Source: Muribaculaceae bacterium (lineage in GTDB: Bacteria; Bacteroidota; Bacteroidia; Bacteroidales; Muribaculaceae). Taken from it: 26,152 bases of DNA. Below, in pieces: positions 1 through 8,100 of this stretch. The first letter of the stretch is position 1; every line of letters starts with the position of its first letter. The stretch is taken from NCBI GenBank assembly GCA_009775125.1, contig VSPD01000039.1, positions 1-26,152 on the forward strand, written 5' to 3'. A program made the translations under genes and the position numbers. Below the pieces are notes generated by a model that had not been told where the DNA came from, did no database searches, and saw only the letters and a list, made by a program, of their open reading frames with translations.

Positions 1-80
1 ATTCATTTGTATTTGATAATTCGTTATATTAACTTAAGTTTCAACTACTTCTGTAATTTTTACCGAATCATTGTATATAA

Positions 81-269
81 GTAGATGTTAAAAATTAATT
101 TATATTTAAAAGCAGATGTCGTTTCATTTCAACAGCCATATCTTCGGATGCTTTTTGGCCGCTTTCTTCCTCATCGTCAGTCACGTAGCTCGCTACGTTC
201 CTTCCTCTTCGTAAGAAATCGCCTCAAAAATCATCTCGAATATATTGTCTGTTAATTTTTAACATCTAC
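81..269. repeat. Interspersed repeat with 18-bp terminal inverted repeats
   Basis: GTAGATGTTAAAAATTAA at 81-98 is perfectly inverted at 252-269, framing a 153-bp core. The core is GC-richer than its AT-rich flanks and contains a small inner palindrome, ACGTAGCTCGCTACGT, near 183-198. No ORF of useful length lies inside. The layout resembles a MITE or an intergenic palindromic repeat of Bacteroidales. I have a vague recollection of similar ACGTAGCTCGCTACGT cores in related genomes but cannot verify it. The right arm ends 17 bp before the uvrA-like start, so the element may carry or disturb that gene's promoter. No target-site duplication is obvious. Confidence 0.6.
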
Positions 270-286
270 TTTTCGCTGTACGTTAT

Positions 287-2776
287 ATGACTGATCACGA
301 TAAGATTCTTGTCCGTGGAGCAAGAGTTCATAATCTCAAAAATATAAATGTAGATATCCCGCTCGGCGAAATCGTTGGTATCGCCGGCGTATCCGGCTCG
401 GGGAAATCCTCTTTGGCTCTTGGCGTGCTGTATGCGGAGGGGTCGCGCCGCTATCTGGAAGCGCTGTCGACTTACACGCGCAGACGCATGACACAAGCGC
501 CCAAGGCGCAGGTCGACGACATAATGTATGTCCCTGCCGCGATAGCATTGCATCAGCGACCCGGCGTGCCCGGCATCAGAAGCACTTTCGGAACAGGCAC
601 AGAGCTGCTCAACAGCTTGCGCCTTATGTTCTCGCGTCTTGCTTCGCACAAATGCCCCCAATGCGGACACTATCATGTTCCCACTCTCGACGTCGCGGCC
701 GAAAAGGAGCTCGTGTGTGAAAAGTGCGGAACGCATTTCTATGGACCGGGAGCGGAAGATTTGGCATTCAACAGCGCCGGTGCCTGCCGCCAGTGCAATG
801 GAACAGGAGTGATCATGACAGTTGACCGCTCGACCCTTGTCCCGGATCAGAGCAAGACCATCGACGAGGGCGCCGTGGCTCCATGGAACAGCCTTATGTG
901 GACGCTGATGACCGATGTGTGCCGGGCAATGGGTGTAAGGACCGACGTGCCTTTCAACCGGCTTTCCGACAAGGAGAAGGAGATTGTATATGACGGTCCG
1001 ATGGAGAAAAAGCATATTTTCTATAAAGCCAAGACAAGCAACGTGGCCACGGAGCTGGATTTCACCTATTATAGCGCTGTGGCTACCGTCGAGAACGCGC
1101 TCTCCAAGGTTAAAGACGAGAAGGGCATGGCTCGCGTGGAAAAATTTCTCAAGCAAGGCGTGTGCCCCGAATGTCACGGCACACGCCTGTCGGAGGAGGC
1201 CCGCGCGCCCATGATAGCCGGCGTGAATCTCGCGGATGTGTGCATGATGACATTGGAAGACTGTATCGAGTGGGTCAAAAAAGTGCCCGGTTTGATGCCT
1301 GAGGATATGCGCCCTATGGCTCAAAGCATATGCGAGTCATTTCTTTCCACCTCACGCCGCCTTATCGACCTTGGCCTCGGATACCTGAGCCTTGACCGTG
1401 CAGCGTCGACGCTTTCGACGGGCGAACGTCAGCGCATGCAGCTTGCCAGAGCTGTCAGAAATCGCACTACGGGAGTCCTTTATGTGCTCGACGAACCGTC
1501 AATCGGCCTGCATCCGGCCAATATAGAGGGGCTCACCGGCGTTATGGACGACCTCGTTGCCGACGGCAACTCTGTCGTGCTTGTCGACCACGACACTCAA
1601 ATCCTCGGCCACGCCGATTGGATTGTGGAAATGGGCCCGGGGGCAGGAGCCGATGGAGGTGAAATTGTGGCGCAAGGCACTGTTAAAGAGATTGAGGACG
1701 ACAAGGCCTCCCAAATAGGCACTTTCCTCGCGGGAAGAGTCACCGACAAAGTGATTCCGGAGATTTCCGCCGACGACATGTTTGCAAAAGGGACAATACA
1801 CTTGTCTACATCACAAATACATACCGTGAAGCCATTGGAAGTCGATATCCCGAAAGGACGGCTTACTGTGGTGACCGGCGTGTCGGGGTCGGGAAAGACC
1901 ACGCTGATTCTCGAAAGCCTTGTGCCGGCGCTTGAAGCATCGGTCAATCACGGGCAGCTGCCCGAGAATGTGAATTCCATAGACGCGCCGGGAATTGAGA
2001 GAGTAAAGCTCATCGACTCAACCCCGATCGGAGCAAATGTGCGTTCCACAGTGGCCACCTATGCCAATATTCATGACGAGCTTCGCAAGATTTTTGCCAA
2101 GACCCCCGATGCAAAGAAATACGGCTACAAGGCCGGCGATTTCTCATACAATACGGGGAAGCTGCGTTGCCCGGTATGCGACGGGACAGGCACGGTGAGC
2201 CTTGACGTGCAATTTCTGCCGGATGTGGATATACCATGTCCGGAATGTCACGGCTCCCGATACTCCCGAAATGCCTGCCTGGTGGAATGTCACACAAAGA
2301 GCGGCCGGTCGTTCTCTCTGCCCTCTATCATGGCAGCCAATATCTCCGACGCCATCAAAACAGCGGCCGATTACAAAACCGTGGCATCACGGCTCTCCAC
2401 ATTAAACGACCTGGGATTGGGCTACCTTACACTTGGTGAAGCTACTCCAAGCCTCTCGGGCGGAGAGGCGCAACGCCTGAAACTTGCGTCTGAAATGGGG
2501 CGGCAACAAAACGATACGCTGTTTGTTTTCGACGAACCCACCATCGGCCTGCATCCGCTGAATGTGCGCACTCTGCTTGAAGTTTTCCGCCATTTGATTG
2601 ACTCCGGCGCGACAGTTATAGTAATCGAGCACGACCTCGACGTGATACGCAATGCCAACTATATAATCGATATGGGACCCGGAGGCGGCAAAAGCGGCGG
2701 AGAGATTGTCGCTGCCGGAACGCCGGCCGACATCAAATCCAATCCCGAAAGCGTCACGGGCAGATTTATAGAATAA
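287..2776 (+). CDS. uvrA: UvrA-like excinuclease ATPase, short UvrA2-type
   Basis: An 829-residue tandem ABC ATPase of the UvrA family, which scans DNA for damage. The first Walker A, GVSGSGKSS, is at residues 34-42 and the second, GVSGSGKTT, near 530. Family zinc-binding cysteines are present (CPQC/CEKC near 125-145, CRQCNGTG, CPECHGTR, and CPVCDGTG/CPECHGSR in the second half). The protein is about 110 residues shorter than standard UvrA (about 940). The missing stretch lies between the first Walker A half and the first zinc motif, where UvrB binds. That matches the UvrA2 class, linked in some bacteria to tolerance of DNA-binding drugs. The first ABC signature reads LSTGERQR instead of LSGGE; the second is canonical LSGGEAQR. 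A MATE pump follows 10 bp later. The symbol is given at family level only; a full-length uvrA probably exists elsewhere. Confidence 0.9.
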   Translation: MTDHDKILVRGARVHNLKNINVDIPLGEIVGIAGVSGSGKSSLALGVLYAEGSRRYLEALSTYTRRRMTQAPKAQVDDIMYVPAAIALHQRPGVPGIRSTFGTGTELLNSLRLMFSRLASHKCPQCGHYHVPTLDVAAEKELVCEKCGTHFYGPGAEDLAFNSAGACRQCNGTGVIMTVDRSTLVPDQSKTIDEGAVAPWNSLMWTLMTDVCRAMGVRTDVPFNRLSDKEKEIVYDGPMEKKHIFYKAKTSNVATELDFTYYSAVATVENALSKVKDEKGMARVEKFLKQGVCPECHGTRLSEEARAPMIAGVNLADVCMMTLEDCIEWVKKVPGLMPEDMRPMAQSICESFLSTSRRLIDLGLGYLSLDRAASTLSTGERQRMQLARAVRNRTTGVLYVLDEPSIGLHPANIEGLTGVMDDLVADGNSVVLVDHDTQILGHADWIVEMGPGAGADGGEIVAQGTVKEIEDDKASQIGTFLAGRVTDKVIPEISADDMFAKGTIHLSTSQIHTVKPLEVDIPKGRLTVVTGVSGSGKTTLILESLVPALEASVNHGQLPENVNSIDAPGIERVKLIDSTPIGANVRSTVATYANIHDELRKIFAKTPDAKKYGYKAGDFSYNTGKLRCPVCDGTGTVSLDVQFLPDVDIPCPECHGSRYSRNACLVECHTKSGRSFSLPSIMAANISDAIKTAADYKTVASRLSTLNDLGLGYLTLGEATPSLSGGEAQRLKLASEMGRQQNDTLFVFDEPTIGLHPLNVRTLLEVFRHLIDSGATVIVIEHDLDVIRNANYIIDMGPGGGKSGGEIVAAGTPADIKSNPESVTGRFIE

Positions 2777-2786
2777 CTTTTCTGCA

Positions 2787-4166
2787 ATGGAACCGGAAAA
2801 CGGACATAAAGGGCTCGACTTCGGGGGTGGAAATATCCCGAAGCTGTTCCGCATACTTTTCTTCCCCACATTGGCGGCGATGGTGTTCGACGCGCTGTTT
2901 GTGATTATCGACGGCATATTTATCGGGCATGGAGTAGGGCCGGCAGGCATAGCGGCAATCAGCATTGTGTCGCCGCTGTTCTCCGTAGTGTCCGGCACTG
3001 GCCTGATGTTTGGCATCGGCGCATCTGTCGCGGCGAGCATCAGCATGGCAAAGAAGCATGTCGGCGAGGCCGACAGAATTGTAACGCAAGCGTTTACGGC
3101 CGGGATATTGTTGATAGCCGTCATTGCAGCCTTATGTTTTTGCTTTGCTGAAAATATAGTCGACTTTTTGGGATGCAGCCCAACGCTTAAATCACATTGC
3201 CTTGATTATCTGGTGTGGCTGCTGCCGGGAATTGTCTTCGTCATGTTCCAACTTATCGGCATGATGCTTATCCGCCTCGACGGCTCTCCGAAATATGCGA
3301 TGTTCTGCAATGTAATTCCGGGCATCGTCAATATCGTACTCGACTGGATATTTATTTTCCCTCTCGGGCTGGGTGTGAAAGGCGCCGCAATGGCAACATC
3401 CATAAGCTGTATTTTCGGCGGCTCAATGGCAGTGCTATATTTCTTCCGCTTTTCGGAGGTGCTGAATTTCGCGCGTCTGAAACTCTCCATTGCCGGGATA
3501 TGCGATGCCGCACGCCAAACGTGGGAAATCGTGAAAATCGGATTTGCCACATTGCTTACCGAACTGGCCATGTCGGTAATGCTGTTTACCGCCAACCATG
3601 TCTTTATCCGCGCCTTGGGCGATAACGGAGTGGCGGCGTTCAGCATAGCCTGTTATCTGTTCCCGTTCCTTTTCTCAGTGAACAACTCGGTATCAGAGGC
3701 CATACAGCCGATTATCAGCTTCAACTTCGGAGCGGGGAATATGAAACGTGTCGAAACGGCATTGCACACCGCGCTTATAGCGGCTGCGATTTGCGGAATC
3801 ATCGAAGTCGCGTCCATTGCCGGAGGAGCCGAATATCTTGTCATGATGTTCTTAGACCCCGGCACAGAGGCATTTGAACTCGCTTGCTCAGGGTTGCCCA
3901 AATTTGCCATGTGCGGCATATTCTTCGCGCTCAACATTGCATTTATCGGCTACTATCAGGCAATTAACAAAGCCCTGACGGCCACTGTATTCACCCTGCT
4001 TCGCGGCATGATATTCGTAGTGCCATGTCTTCTTTGGCTACCCTACTTAATCGGCATCTCCGGACTGTGGTTAGCCATTCCCGTTTCCGAGCTGCTTACG
4101 CTTATTGTCATAGTTTTTCAAAAATACATCAGCCCTGCCGATAAGCACATTACGATACCGCTGTAA
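2787..4166 (+). CDS. MATE family multidrug efflux transporter
   Basis: A 459-residue, very hydrophobic inner-membrane protein with about 12 predicted transmembrane segments arranged as two similar halves. The N-terminus reads GNIPKLFRILFFPTLAAMV, and the first loop has the DGIFIGHGVGPAGIAAISI pattern typical of MATE pumps. These export drugs or metabolites in exchange for Na+ or H+. It starts 10 bp after the uvrA-like gene and is followed 12 bp later by a CDF transporter, so the three are probably one transcript. The substrate cannot be inferred. Together with a UvrA2-type protein it could form a small xenobiotic-defence operon; that is inference from context only. Confidence 0.9.
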   Translation: MEPENGHKGLDFGGGNIPKLFRILFFPTLAAMVFDALFVIIDGIFIGHGVGPAGIAAISIVSPLFSVVSGTGLMFGIGASVAASISMAKKHVGEADRIVTQAFTAGILLIAVIAALCFCFAENIVDFLGCSPTLKSHCLDYLVWLLPGIVFVMFQLIGMMLIRLDGSPKYAMFCNVIPGIVNIVLDWIFIFPLGLGVKGAAMATSISCIFGGSMAVLYFFRFSEVLNFARLKLSIAGICDAARQTWEIVKIGFATLLTELAMSVMLFTANHVFIRALGDNGVAAFSIACYLFPFLFSVNNSVSEAIQPIISFNFGAGNMKRVETALHTALIAAAICGIIEVASIAGGAEYLVMMFLDPGTEAFELACSGLPKFAMCGIFFALNIAFIGYYQAINKALTATVFTLLRGMIFVVPCLLWLPYLIGISGLWLAIPVSELLTLIVIVFQKYISPADKHITIPL

Positions 4167-4178
4167 AATAAAACATCT

Positions 4179-5066
4179 ATGAACGATACAGTAAAAGTAA
4201 TCCGCAAGGTTACCATCGCAGGAATATGGGTAAATGCAGTCTTGGTAGCCTTGAAATTGTTTTTTGGCTATTGGGGCCACAGTGACGCCTTGGTTGCTGA
4301 CGGCTATCACTCGATGAGTGATTTTATTACCGACTTTATTGTAATAGCCTTTGTGGCCGCGTCCTATAAGAAAGCCGACTCCGACCATCCCTATGGGCAC
4401 GGTAAATTTGAAACGATAGCAACGGCAATTATAGGCATAATACTTCTTGGTGCAGGCGTGGCGATAGGCTTTGACGGAATCACATTGCTTATATCGTCGC
4501 TTAATGGCACCATGTTGCCTTGCCCGAGCATATGGACCCTTTATATTGCAGCGGCTTCAATCGCCCTGAAAGAGTTTTGCTACCGCTACACTATTGGTTA
4601 CGGTAAAAAAATAAACTCCCCGGCATTGATTGCCAACGCGTGGCACCATCGCAGCGACGCCATATCATCAATCGCCACTTTGATTGGCGTGTCATTTGCA
4701 ATTTTCATGGGACCGCAGTGGCGAATCATGGATCCGGTCGCATCCATAATTATTGCAGCCATGATTTGCGTCTCGGCTGTAAAAATAGCGATTCCGCCGT
4801 TGAACGAACTGCTTGAAAAATCATTGCCGGAAAATACAATCAATAAAATGGACGAATGTATCCGGCAAGTGCCGGGCGTGATGATAGTACACAACCTGCG
4901 TTCAAGGAAAAACGGTCATTCCATCATCATCGATGTCAATATACATGTCCGGCCGGACATCACCGTAAGAGAAGGCCATGAGATTGCGACAAATGTCGAG
5001 AAGCGGCTTGAACAGGAATTTGGCAGCAACCTCATAATATATGTCCACATCGAACCTCAGGATTGA
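4179..5066 (+). CDS. Cation diffusion facilitator (CDF) metal transporter
   Basis: A 295-residue CDF protein, a family that exports divalent metals (Zn, Fe, Mn or Co) by proton antiport. It has about six transmembrane helices. The metal-site signature VADGYHSMSDFITD lies near residues 40-53, with the partner site NAWHHRSDAISS near residues 153-164. The last roughly 85 residues form the soluble ferredoxin-like CDF tail (VHNLRSRKNGHSIIIDVNIH). Length is normal for the family. It is the last gene of the apparent host operon. The next genes lie on the opposite strand after about 150 bp of AT-rich DNA with no recognisable gene, so the element boundary may fall in that gap. No att repeat can be shown. 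Confidence 0.92.
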   Translation: MNDTVKVIRKVTIAGIWVNAVLVALKLFFGYWGHSDALVADGYHSMSDFITDFIVIAFVAASYKKADSDHPYGHGKFETIATAIIGIILLGAGVAIGFDGITLLISSLNGTMLPCPSIWTLYIAAASIALKEFCYRYTIGYGKKINSPALIANAWHHRSDAISSIATLIGVSFAIFMGPQWRIMDPVASIIIAAMICVSAVKIAIPPLNELLEKSLPENTINKMDECIRQVPGVMIVHNLRSRKNGHSIIIDVNIHVRPDITVREGHEIATNVEKRLEQEFGSNLIIYVHIEPQD

Positions 5067-5216
5067 TCCCCGCACCTCTTGCAACCCAAAACCATATAAC
5101 AAAAAAAATTGATTGTCACTATCGCCACACCCATAACCTCCACATTATCAATAAATTATTGCCATTTGTTAAATTCTTCCGACAAGTGTTCAGAAAATTT
5201 CAGATGATTCTCGGTT

Positions 5217-5708
5217 TCATGGATGTGCGGGTTTTTGGGGATTTAACTTCGAATATTCCTCAAATCCGACTTGACAGCCGGCAGAGGCTTCAAGATATTC
5301 CAACTTTAAGGACTCATCGAAATCCTGTTCTGCCTCTAAAAAGGAATGTATTAGCCTTTGTAGCAAGTCTTTTTCTATGCGTCCAGCCGCGAGATGGTAA
5401 CTGATATTTTCCATCTCTGTCATGAACCGCGATACGCAATACATATACCCATTCAAAAGAAGGAATGCCGCTCCTAATGTTATGGACAATCGTTTATTCC
5501 CGTCCGAGAATGAGTGGTTGCGATTAATCGACCAAACGAGATGTGTCAACTTGTCCTCAAATGATGGATAATAGTCGTCGTTTTGTATGTGTTCCAGACA
5601 ACTGTCAAGGCAACCCATATTGATATGCCCTAAATCACCTCCGCCACTGTTTCTTATGGTCTCACGATGAATTTCTATGGCGCGCTCCAATGTCAAGTAT
5701 ATCATCAT
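5217..5708 (-). CDS. Fic/Doc-family protein, probable toxin
   Basis: A 163-residue single-domain Fic-fold protein. The core motif is H65-S-F-S-D69-G-N71-K-R73, close to the Doc form (HxFxxANKR) and unlike the AMP-transferring HPFxxGNGR. Doc enzymes phosphorylate EF-Tu, so kinase-like or other phosphoryl transfer is plausible but unproven. The C-terminus extends about 40 residues beyond the domain and ends in a loose tail. Its ATG overlaps the stop of the upstream DNA-binding gene by 4 nt (ATGA), implying translational coupling. A Phd-like antitoxin is not seen; the only partner is the large DNA-binding protein. It fits an addiction or abortive-infection cassette at the left edge of the element. 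Confidence 0.8.
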   Translation of the reverse strand: MMIYLTLERAIEIHRETIRNSGGGDLGHINMGCLDSCLEHIQNDDYYPSFEDKLTHLVWSINRNHSFSDGNKRLSITLGAAFLLLNGYMYCVSRFMTEMENISYHLAAGRIEKDLLQRLIHSFLEAEQDFDESLKLEYLEASAGCQVGFEEYSKLNPQKPAHP

Positions 5709-6733
5709 TCTCTCTCTTTAAGCCTTTTAAGCGCCTGTTCGTATTCGGCAATCCGCTCGGACAAAGTCATACTCGCCTCTCCAATAAAACGGTTGAAATC
5801 TTCAGGAGGGACTGCTCCTATATGCTCAGCAAGACTCTTATGTAGAGCGTCTCGAAAGCATAAGTCACGACTCGCCATCTTTGTCCGTGCCTTATTAATC
5901 AAAGGAACCCATAATCGTTGGGATGAAAAAGATTGATACAACGCGTCAGCCTCGGCGTGCGTAAGTTTGCGTCCGATACGTTGGTATTCCTGACGAAGCA
6001 CGTCAGCAAATCCGGCCTCATAACTTGCTATAAGATCAAGAACCTCACTATACATGGTCATTCGCTCTTCCTCATCGTTGGATAATTTGAGTATTCGGCG
6101 ATATTCTGCCGCATTCTCCTTGAATATACTGGTATATACCATATCATTATACCAGATATATTTGATTTTGCCAAGGTCAACATATAGATTAAGAGCTTCC
6201 ACCAATTCTTGATGATAGTCTGCATTGTTGAGCAAATTGTGGATAAAGTCCTCGTCTCGTTGATTGATGTATTTAGTAACACCTCCTGTGCGCTTGTTTA
6301 CCGTATCAATCACAATATCCAAGATAAGGCTTCGTACTTCTTTCGCCCTTTCACTGCGGGTTAGCAACATCGCAATATTCAGCACGGCCCGGAAAGAGAA
6401 TATGCCCAACTTACGAATTTTGTTAGGGAAGTTAACTTCCTGAACAAGGGTGGGGTTAATCGACAACACAAACTCTTTCAATGTGTTACCGGTAACAACA
6501 TCGTATCCGTTCCTTCTGAGTTCATCCTCATTGTTACGTATGCAAGTGGTAATACTTCTTTGTGTTACCCCGAAAAAACTGGCTACCTGTGACTTTGTAA
6601 ACGTCAATTGGCCTCGAAACAGTACTCCAGGCAGCCCGACCGCAGTCTGTATCTCTTGCAGGGCGTAACTGTTATTCAAGACATTCTGCCTTGCAATCTT
6701 GGACGATGTCAAATCTTTATTCATAACTGTCAC
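5705..6733 (-). CDS. RhuM/KilA-like DNA-binding protein paired with Doc/Fic
   Basis: A 342-residue protein coupled to the Fic/Doc gene. Residues about 45-95 (FTKSQVASFFGVTQRSITTC and following) look like a helix-turn-helix of the kind in RhuM/KilA-type proteins. After it come a hydrophobic helical segment and a long charged C-terminal helical region ending in LKRLKERE. RhuM-family genes sit next to Fic/Doc genes in many Bacteroidetes genomes, so it could be an autoregulator or unusual antitoxin. The role is inferred from pairing; no enzymatic motif is visible. The ATG at 6733-6731 follows AT-rich DNA. Much longer than classical Phd antitoxins. Confidence 0.6.
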   Translation of the reverse strand: MTVMNKDLTSSKIARQNVLNNSYALQEIQTAVGLPGVLFRGQLTFTKSQVASFFGVTQRSITTCIRNNEDELRRNGYDVVTGNTLKEFVLSINPTLVQEVNFPNKIRKLGIFSFRAVLNIAMLLTRSERAKEVRSLILDIVIDTVNKRTGGVTKYINQRDEDFIHNLLNNADYHQELVEALNLYVDLGKIKYIWYNDMVYTSIFKENAAEYRRILKLSNDEEERMTMYSEVLDLIASYEAGFADVLRQEYQRIGRKLTHAEADALYQSFSSQRLWVPLINKARTKMASRDLCFRDALHKSLAEHIGAVPPEDFNRFIGEASMTLSERIAEYEQALKRLKERE

Positions 6734-6758
6734 CTGGTTTTCTATATTATGATATATT

Positions 6759-6787
6759 CTACTGGCGCGATTCTATCGCACCAGTAG
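6759..6787. terminator. Inverted repeat between the repressor and the RhuM-like gene
   Basis: Arms CTACTGGCGCGAT (6759-6771) and ATCGCACCAGTAG (6775-6787) are complementary except at one position, with a 3-nt TCT loop. It sits just downstream of the repressor stop and upstream of the RhuM-like start. It could be a terminator for the repressor or an operator for the toxin pair. No strong U-tract follows on either strand, so the operator reading is equally likely. Confidence 0.5.
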
Positions 6788-6797
6788 TAATAGTGAA

Positions 6798-7130
6798 TTA
6801 TTTGCGTTGATTCTTGATTTGTTCAGTAAGGAGTGTTATTGTTTTGTCTTTGTCGGCGAGGGCTTTTTGAAGGGTTGCAATTGTGTCTACGAGAGAGGCG
6901 ATGCGGTCAATGTCCGTAATCGTTGCGGTTTTTATCATACCTCCTTCTCCTCGCATAAGCCACTCTGCGGATAAATCCGGAAACATCAAAAGAATTTCTT
7001 TTGCCCGATCCGAAGTTATCGACTTTGCTTTTGTAAAAGCACCAACACCCCAACCTAACATTCGTTCTGCGGCTGTTGGCGAAACCTCTTTGTATTCAAA
7101 ATATTTTTTAAGTTGGTCTTTAATAGACAT
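6798..7130 (-). CDS. Small phage-type repressor (HTH protein)
   Basis: A 110-residue protein. Its N-terminal 60 residues (IKDQLKKYFEYKEVSPTAAE ... SITSDRAKEILLMFPDLSAEWL) match the short Cro/C1-like DNA-binding domain common in Bacteroidales prophages, where the phrase 'FPDLSAEWLMRGEG' is characteristic. The rest is a coiled coil (LVDTIATLQKALADKDKTIT) suited to dimerisation. There is no S24 peptidase domain, so induction cannot use LexA-like self-cleavage. It is transcribed leftward, away from the early genes. The spacer upstream holds two identical palindromes that are good operator candidates. Confidence 0.75.
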   Translation of the reverse strand: MSIKDQLKKYFEYKEVSPTAAERMLGWGVGAFTKAKSITSDRAKEILLMFPDLSAEWLMRGEGGMIKTATITDIDRIASLVDTIATLQKALADKDKTITLLTEQIKNQRK

Positions 7131-7156
7131 AAGGCAAAAAGGTTAAATAACGTTAA

Positions 7157-7204
7157 TTTAAAAGAATATATTCATCAAACATTTGCTTTTAAAAGAATAT
7201 ATTC
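7157..7204. promoter_or_regulatory. Twin palindromic operator candidates
   Basis: TTTAAAAGAATATATTC occurs at 7157-7173 and again at 7188-7204, 31 bp apart, about three helical turns. Each contains the palindrome GAATATATTC, and the second extends to AAAGAATATATTCTTT. They lie between the divergent repressor start (7130) and the rightward genes, where a C1-type repressor would bind cooperatively. No clear promoter boxes can be assigned here with confidence. Confidence 0.6.
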
Positions 7205-7337
7205 TTTGCTTTGCATCGTGGTTCAAAACTAAGAGCAAATATAAAACTTTTAGCCGAATCTCCAAAATCAAAAAACATAATACTAACCCGGGAAGGGGAC
7301 ATAATTATCCCCTACCCCACTTAAATCACCGCAAAGA

Positions 7338-7787
7338 ATGACTTACAAACCCAACCCCGAGTATGAGAAAGCGCATGACCGCATCTGCACGCTCATCTAA
7401 GAAATCGGCGACCAACTCGCGGCTATCAACAGCAAAGACGATGTCGACACCGTAGTCGCAGAACAGGAGAAAAACGACTTCATATTCAAAATGACTGAAA
7501 TAATCTCCGCTTACCACGACCGCGACGCGCACGACGAATGTGGCGCACGTATCGTCGAACTCGAAGCAAAACTCGCATCGGCGGAAAAGAAAGCAAAACA
7601 AGAAAGCGACCGCTGGTTTACGGAGTTTCAAAATAACCAACATCTGAAAAGTGCTTTAAAATCGCTCACCGCCGTCATCGCCCAGGACGCTCTCTGCCAA
7701 GTCAAACCAAACCATCATAAACCCGTTCCGGCAATCGTCTTAAACCAGCTTCCAATATCATATCAAACACATCTTTCAAGACAATAA
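7338..7787 (+). pseudogene. Hypothetical coiled-coil protein with in-frame TAA
   Basis: Reading from ATG 7338 gives MTYKPNPEYEKAHDRICTLI, then TAA at 7398-7400. The same frame then stays open as EIGDQLAAINSKDDVDTVVA and on to 7787. The second part is charged and helical (ARIVELEAKLASAEKKAKQE), as in short coiled-coil phage proteins. A single base change from GAA, CAA or AAA would explain the stop. An internal ATG at 7491 could still yield a 98-residue protein. The last roughly 30 codons overlap a copy of the AAGTCAAACCAA word and look less protein-like. I do not recognise a family. Confidence 0.5.
7699..7710 (+). promoter_or_regulatory. AAGTCAAACCAA word, copy 1
   Basis: First of seven copies of a 12-nt word found in leaders across the element. 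Here it lies inside the 3' part of the broken coiled-coil ORF, 114 bp before the first tRNA-like structure. No ATG follows within 25 nt, unlike most other copies. It may mark the start of a noncoding transcript. Confidence 0.4.
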
Positions 7788-7823
7788 TTACTGCGAACGG
7801 AAAAAGCGCTCAGAGGAGCGCGA

Positions 7824-7869
7824 TTCCTCCGACAAACGGCAATGGCGGTTCGACTCCGCCCGGAGGAAC
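7824..7869 (+). ncRNA. tRNA-like RNA A: acceptor-T-arm minihelix
   Basis: The acceptor strands TTCCTCCG (7824-7831) and CGGAGGAA (7861-7868) pair perfectly over 8 bp. The T arm GGCGG-TTCGACT-CCGCC (7844-7860) abuts the 3' strand with no gap, exactly as in tRNA, giving a 13-bp coaxial helix and a canonical T loop. Only 12 nt (7832-7843) replace the whole D and anticodon arms. An extra hairpin, GCGCT/AGCGC (7806-7821), lies just 5'. The tail reads CGAC, so CCA would have to be added. An ORF also runs through the region in another frame, so a coding origin is not excluded. Confidence 0.6.
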
Positions 7870-8100
7870 GACAAAAAAGAGGACATTGACATTACGGGAA
7901 TTCCGTCGCATAGCGGTCAGGCCAAGCGGATGATGCCGATGCGACGATGAGCGACACGGAAGGCCGTGTCCGCGATAAGAAATAACTCTCCGTGCTTATG
8001 CCGAAAAAATGACGGAGAGCGAGATGAGACGCGTCCACTCGTGGCAAATGGACCGAGTAAAAACAGATGTCCTGTGGTGAAAATACCGCGACAATATAAA
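7870..8100 (+). other. Structured spacer with three hairpins, no clear gene
   Basis: No convincing gene. Three strong inverted repeats follow one another: GTCGCAT/ATGCGAC (7905-7911 with 7939-7945), GACACGG-aagg-CCGTGTC (7953-7970) and CTCTCCGT/ACGGAGAG (7986-7993 with 8012-8019). Several frames are open for 50-80 codons, but none has family resemblance or a good start. The stretch is best read as a structured leader between tRNA-like elements A and B, or as degraded coding DNA. Confidence 0.4.

Noticed and set aside
1..80. Possible att site at the left edge of the window
   Set aside because: The first genes are host transport and repair genes and the phage genes start only after 5.2 kb, so an att here is unlikely.
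5063..5404. Plus-strand ORF downstream of the CDF gene
   Set aside because: It is the antisense shadow of the Fic/Doc gene's end plus non-coding DNA, with no protein-like composition.
7801..7950. Charged open frame (ERKKRSEERDSSDKRQ and on) through tRNA-like RNA A
   Set aside because: It has no start codon, begins after a stop at 7741 and ends shortly after 7945. The perfect 13-bp helix plus TTCGACT loop explains the sequence better. A degraded gene is not fully excluded.
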